Source: an uncultured Oscillospiraceae bacterium (GTDB taxonomy: Bacteria > Bacillota > Clostridia > UBA1212 > SIG427). From it: 7,667 nucleotides of DNA. This document shows positions 5,950 to 7,667 of this stretch, in pieces; within the stretch, counting starts at the first letter, position 1; every line of letters starts with the position of its first letter. The notes beneath the pieces were generated by a model. It did not search any database. It had not been told where the DNA came from and was given only the letters and a program-made list of their open reading frames with translations. Both the position numbers and the translations under genes were made by a program. The stretch covers positions 1 to 7,667 of the forward strand of contig CABQMV010000094.1 of assembly GCA_902465325.1 (NCBI GenBank), in the 5' to 3' direction.

Positions 5950-6523
5950 AGGAATGGATGCGCTGACCCATGCCATAGAAGGCTACATTACCAAAGGTGC
6001 CTGGGAAATGACAGATATGTTCCATCTAAAAGCAATTGAGATTATTTCCAACAGTCTGCGGGGCGCAGTGAACAATACGCCGGAAGGACGGGAAGGAATG
6101 GCCCTGGGACAGTATATTGCCGGAATGGGCTTTTCCAATGTAGGACTGGGAATTGTCCACTCCATGGCCCACTCTCTGGGCGCTGTATATGATACGCCCC
6201 ACGGTGTAGCAAACGCCATTCTCTTGCCGGCGGTAATGGAGTACAATGCGCCGGCTACAGGCGATAAGTACAAATATATAGCCAAGGCAATGGGCGTAAT
6301 CGGTGTAGACAGTATGTCCCAGGAGGAGTACCGGAAAACTGCTGTAGACGCCGTCAGAAAGCTTTCTGCCGATGTTGGAATCCCTGCTGATCTGAAAGAG
6401 ATTGTTAAAGAAGAGGACATTCCCTTCCTGGCGGAATCCGCCTACGCAGATGCCTGCCGTCCCGGCAATCCCAGAGACACATCAGTAGAGGAGATTATTC
6501 AGCTTTACAAATCCATGATGTAA
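5950..6523 (+). pseudogene. fucO: 3' fragment of fucO-type lactaldehyde reductase / 1,2-propanediol oxidoreductase
   Basis: About 190 residues starting at GMDALTHAIEGYITKGAW match the C-terminal metal-binding domain of FucO to its natural end at TAA 6521-6523. The iron ligands of the E. coli enzyme (Asp196, His200, His263, His277) have visible counterparts: Asp at 5957-5959, His at 5969-5971, the first His of VHSMAH, and the His of DTPHGVAN. The stretch MALGQYIAGMGFSNVGLG is also strictly family-like. The coding sequence is undamaged, which suggests recent disruption. It is in frame with a short stretch of foreign DNA (from 5852) but has no recognisable start or ribosome binding site, and the Rossmann half with the GGGS loop is lost, so activity is not expected. 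The breakpoint lies at about 5943-5951. Confidence 0.88.
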
Positions 6524-6547
6524 TATTTCAAATTATATGATATACTG

Positions 6548-6578
6548 AGCGGTAAGTTAAAAACTTACCGCTATTTTT
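6548..6578 (+). terminator. Intrinsic terminator after fucO
   Basis: AGCGGTAAGTT (6548-6558) and AACTTACCGCT (6562-6572) form a perfect 11-bp stem with a 3-nt loop, followed by A and TTTTT (6574-6578). It begins 24 bp after the fucO stop. It sits only 18 bp before ATG 6596, so the next gene either has a promoter overlapping this hairpin or is expressed through it. A possible extended -10 (TGA then TATACT, 6541-6546) would place the hairpin at the 5' end of that gene's mRNA. Confidence 0.8.
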
Positions 6579-6595
6579 ATATCAGGAGTTAGAAC

Positions 6596-7667
6596 ATGAA
6601 AAATATTGTATCAAGAGGAATCAGTCTGGTACTGACATTGCTGCTCGGCTGCAGTGTATGGATCCAAACATCCGTATCCTATACCCTTCCCGAAAGCGTC
6701 CGTCAAAAGGTCCAGGAACGCACAGCCGGAGAACAAATGCTGTACGCCGCTTATGTCCTGCCCTATACAGATGAAGAGGAATACGCAGATAAAGCCATGA
6801 AGGCCATTTCCCAATGCGGAATCAATACCATATGGGTGAACGATGAAGTATACAGTGAACGCCACCGGGCACTGCTGTTAGAGAAAGCCCATAAATACGG
6901 ACTGAAAGTCATATTATGTCTCAGGAGCTATGATATGGCGCTGGCAAAAAGTCTTGTTGAAACATGCCTGGACCATCCGGCTCTCTATGCCCTGTCTCTG
7001 CCGGACGAACCTCCTATGGAACTGCTTCACGAAGTAGTTCCGTATACAAATTACTTTAAATCAAAAATTCCCGCTGAATCAGCGGTCCGGATTTTTTGTA
7101 ACCTGCATGCCAATTACACATTCCTGGACGGCAGCAGCCATCCGGATACAGAAGCCTATTCCCAGTATGTTTCTGATTTTTTGATGCTGAATCCTGTGGA
7201 TATGGTCTCCTTTGACAACTATGCCCTGAGCAACTTTGAAGCCCCTGAAAATGGTTATGACCACGATAACTACAGCCTGTCTCTCTTAATTGAAAATCTG
7301 GCCACAGTAGCCGCTCAGGCAAACCGTTTTGGAGTAGAAAGCGCAGGCTTTATGCAGTGCGGAACGGACTATACCAGCCTTCGGCGCCTGAGCCAGGGAG
7401 ACATCAACTTGTATATGAATCTGTACGCCGCCTTTGGACTGGATATGATTCAATACTTCGTCTTTGCAGAGACAAAGGGCTTTGACGGCGCTCTTACCTG
7501 GGACTCAGAGCCCTTTGGAGACGGCACTTTATATAAAAGGGTGCAGACAGGGATTGACCGCATGAATGGGATGAAGGGAATCTTTTTAGATTATACCTGG
7601 AAAGGCTTCCGAGCTTTTCAGACAACAAACTTTCTGGCAGACATGGATGCGCATATTCCGGAAAAAG
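6596..7667 (+). CDS. Exported glycoside-hydrolase-like TIM-barrel protein (3' end outside window)
   Basis: An uninterrupted frame runs from ATG 6596 off the right edge, giving 357 residues. AGGAG (6584-6588) stands seven bases before the ATG. The N-terminus is an export signal: MKNIVSRG, a hydrophobic core SLVLTLLLG, then Cys19. LLGC resembles a lipobox with an unusual Leu at -2, so the product may be a lipoprotein or simply secreted. The rest reads like a glycosidase barrel: MKAISQCGINTIWVND and AHKYGLKVIL resemble early strand-helix units, LYALSLPDEPP (Asp137, Glu138) resembles the DEP motif of several hydrolase groups, and VDMVSFDNYAL (Asp207) and FVFAETKGFDG (Glu292) could be later strands carrying acids. 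I cannot assign a numbered family or name the catalytic pair. A role in extracellular glycan handling is inference; adjacency to a fucose-pathway gene is suggestive at most. Confidence 0.6.
   Translation, partial: MKNIVSRGISLVLTLLLGCSVWIQTSVSYTLPESVRQKVQERTAGEQMLYAAYVLPYTDEEEYADKAMKAISQCGINTIWVNDEVYSERHRALLLEKAHKYGLKVILCLRSYDMALAKSLVETCLDHPALYALSLPDEPPMELLHEVVPYTNYFKSKIPAESAVRIFCNLHANYTFLDGSSHPDTEAYSQYVSDFLMLNPVDMVSFDNYALSNFEAPENGYDHDNYSLSLLIENLATVAAQANRFGVESAGFMQCGTDYTSLRRLSQGDINLYMNLYAAFGLDMIQYFVFAETKGFDGALTWDSEPFGDGTLYKRVQTGIDRMNGMKGIFLDYTWKGFRAFQTTNFLADMDAHIPEK

Noticed and set aside
4786..5951. Foreign block as a complete insertion sequence
   Set aside because: No transposase, only a chance-level resemblance between the ends (CTACAAGGC against CCTACAGAAGC), no target duplication, and genes cut at both edges.
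5983..6420. Minus-strand frame opposite the fucO 3' fragment
   Set aside because: Antisense shadow of a clearly recognised coding sequence.
1..7667. CRISPR array, tRNA, rRNA or riboswitch
   Set aside because: No regularly spaced direct repeats, cloverleaf or conserved riboswitch core was seen on either strand by reading.

Overview
The window looks like a chromosomal stretch from a Gram-positive, low-to-mid GC Clostridia, most likely Lachnospiraceae. The clues are AGGAGG-type ribosome binding sites, extended -10 promoters, an M29 aminopeptidase, a BioY biotin S-component and a FucO-type dehydrogenase whose protein sequence closely follows gut Lachnospiraceae lactaldehyde reductases. This assignment is by recollection of protein families, not by a search.

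Left part (1-2555): the hydrophobic tail of a probable ABC permease overlaps a LolD/MacB-type ABC ATPase. Next comes a separately promoted ABC-F ATPase gene (966-2555). That gene is full length in frame but carries one TAA exactly after the DEPTN of its first Walker B. Its second ATP site is also naturally degenerate, and the degenerate motifs all fall into the same composite site.

Middle (2556-4454): an extended -10 promoter drives an M29-family metallo-aminopeptidase. Its stop is 1 bp before the start of bioY, the substrate-binding membrane component of a biotin ECF transporter, so the two are probably co-transcribed.

Right-middle (4455-6523): a fucO-type lactaldehyde/1,2-propanediol oxidoreductase gene is broken. 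Residues 1 to about 65 and about 194 to the end are well preserved. The roughly 128 middle residues, including the NAD-binding loop, have been replaced by about 1.16 kb of visibly AT-richer DNA. All genes in that block lie on the minus strand: a truncated unknown ORF at each edge and one intact AbiEi-family antitoxin gene in the centre. The antitoxin has its own sigma-A promoter and a three-copy sequence motif around it, but no AbiEii toxin follows.

Right end (6524-7667): a strong intrinsic terminator hairpin follows fucO. After it an open frame, running off the window, encodes a secreted or lipid-anchored protein resembling a TIM-barrel glycoside hydrolase.

The most notable points are the replaced fucO core with an orphan, operator-equipped AbiEi antitoxin, and the asymmetric ABC-F protein with a nonsense codon. 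No rRNA, tRNA, CRISPR array or recognisable transposase was seen.
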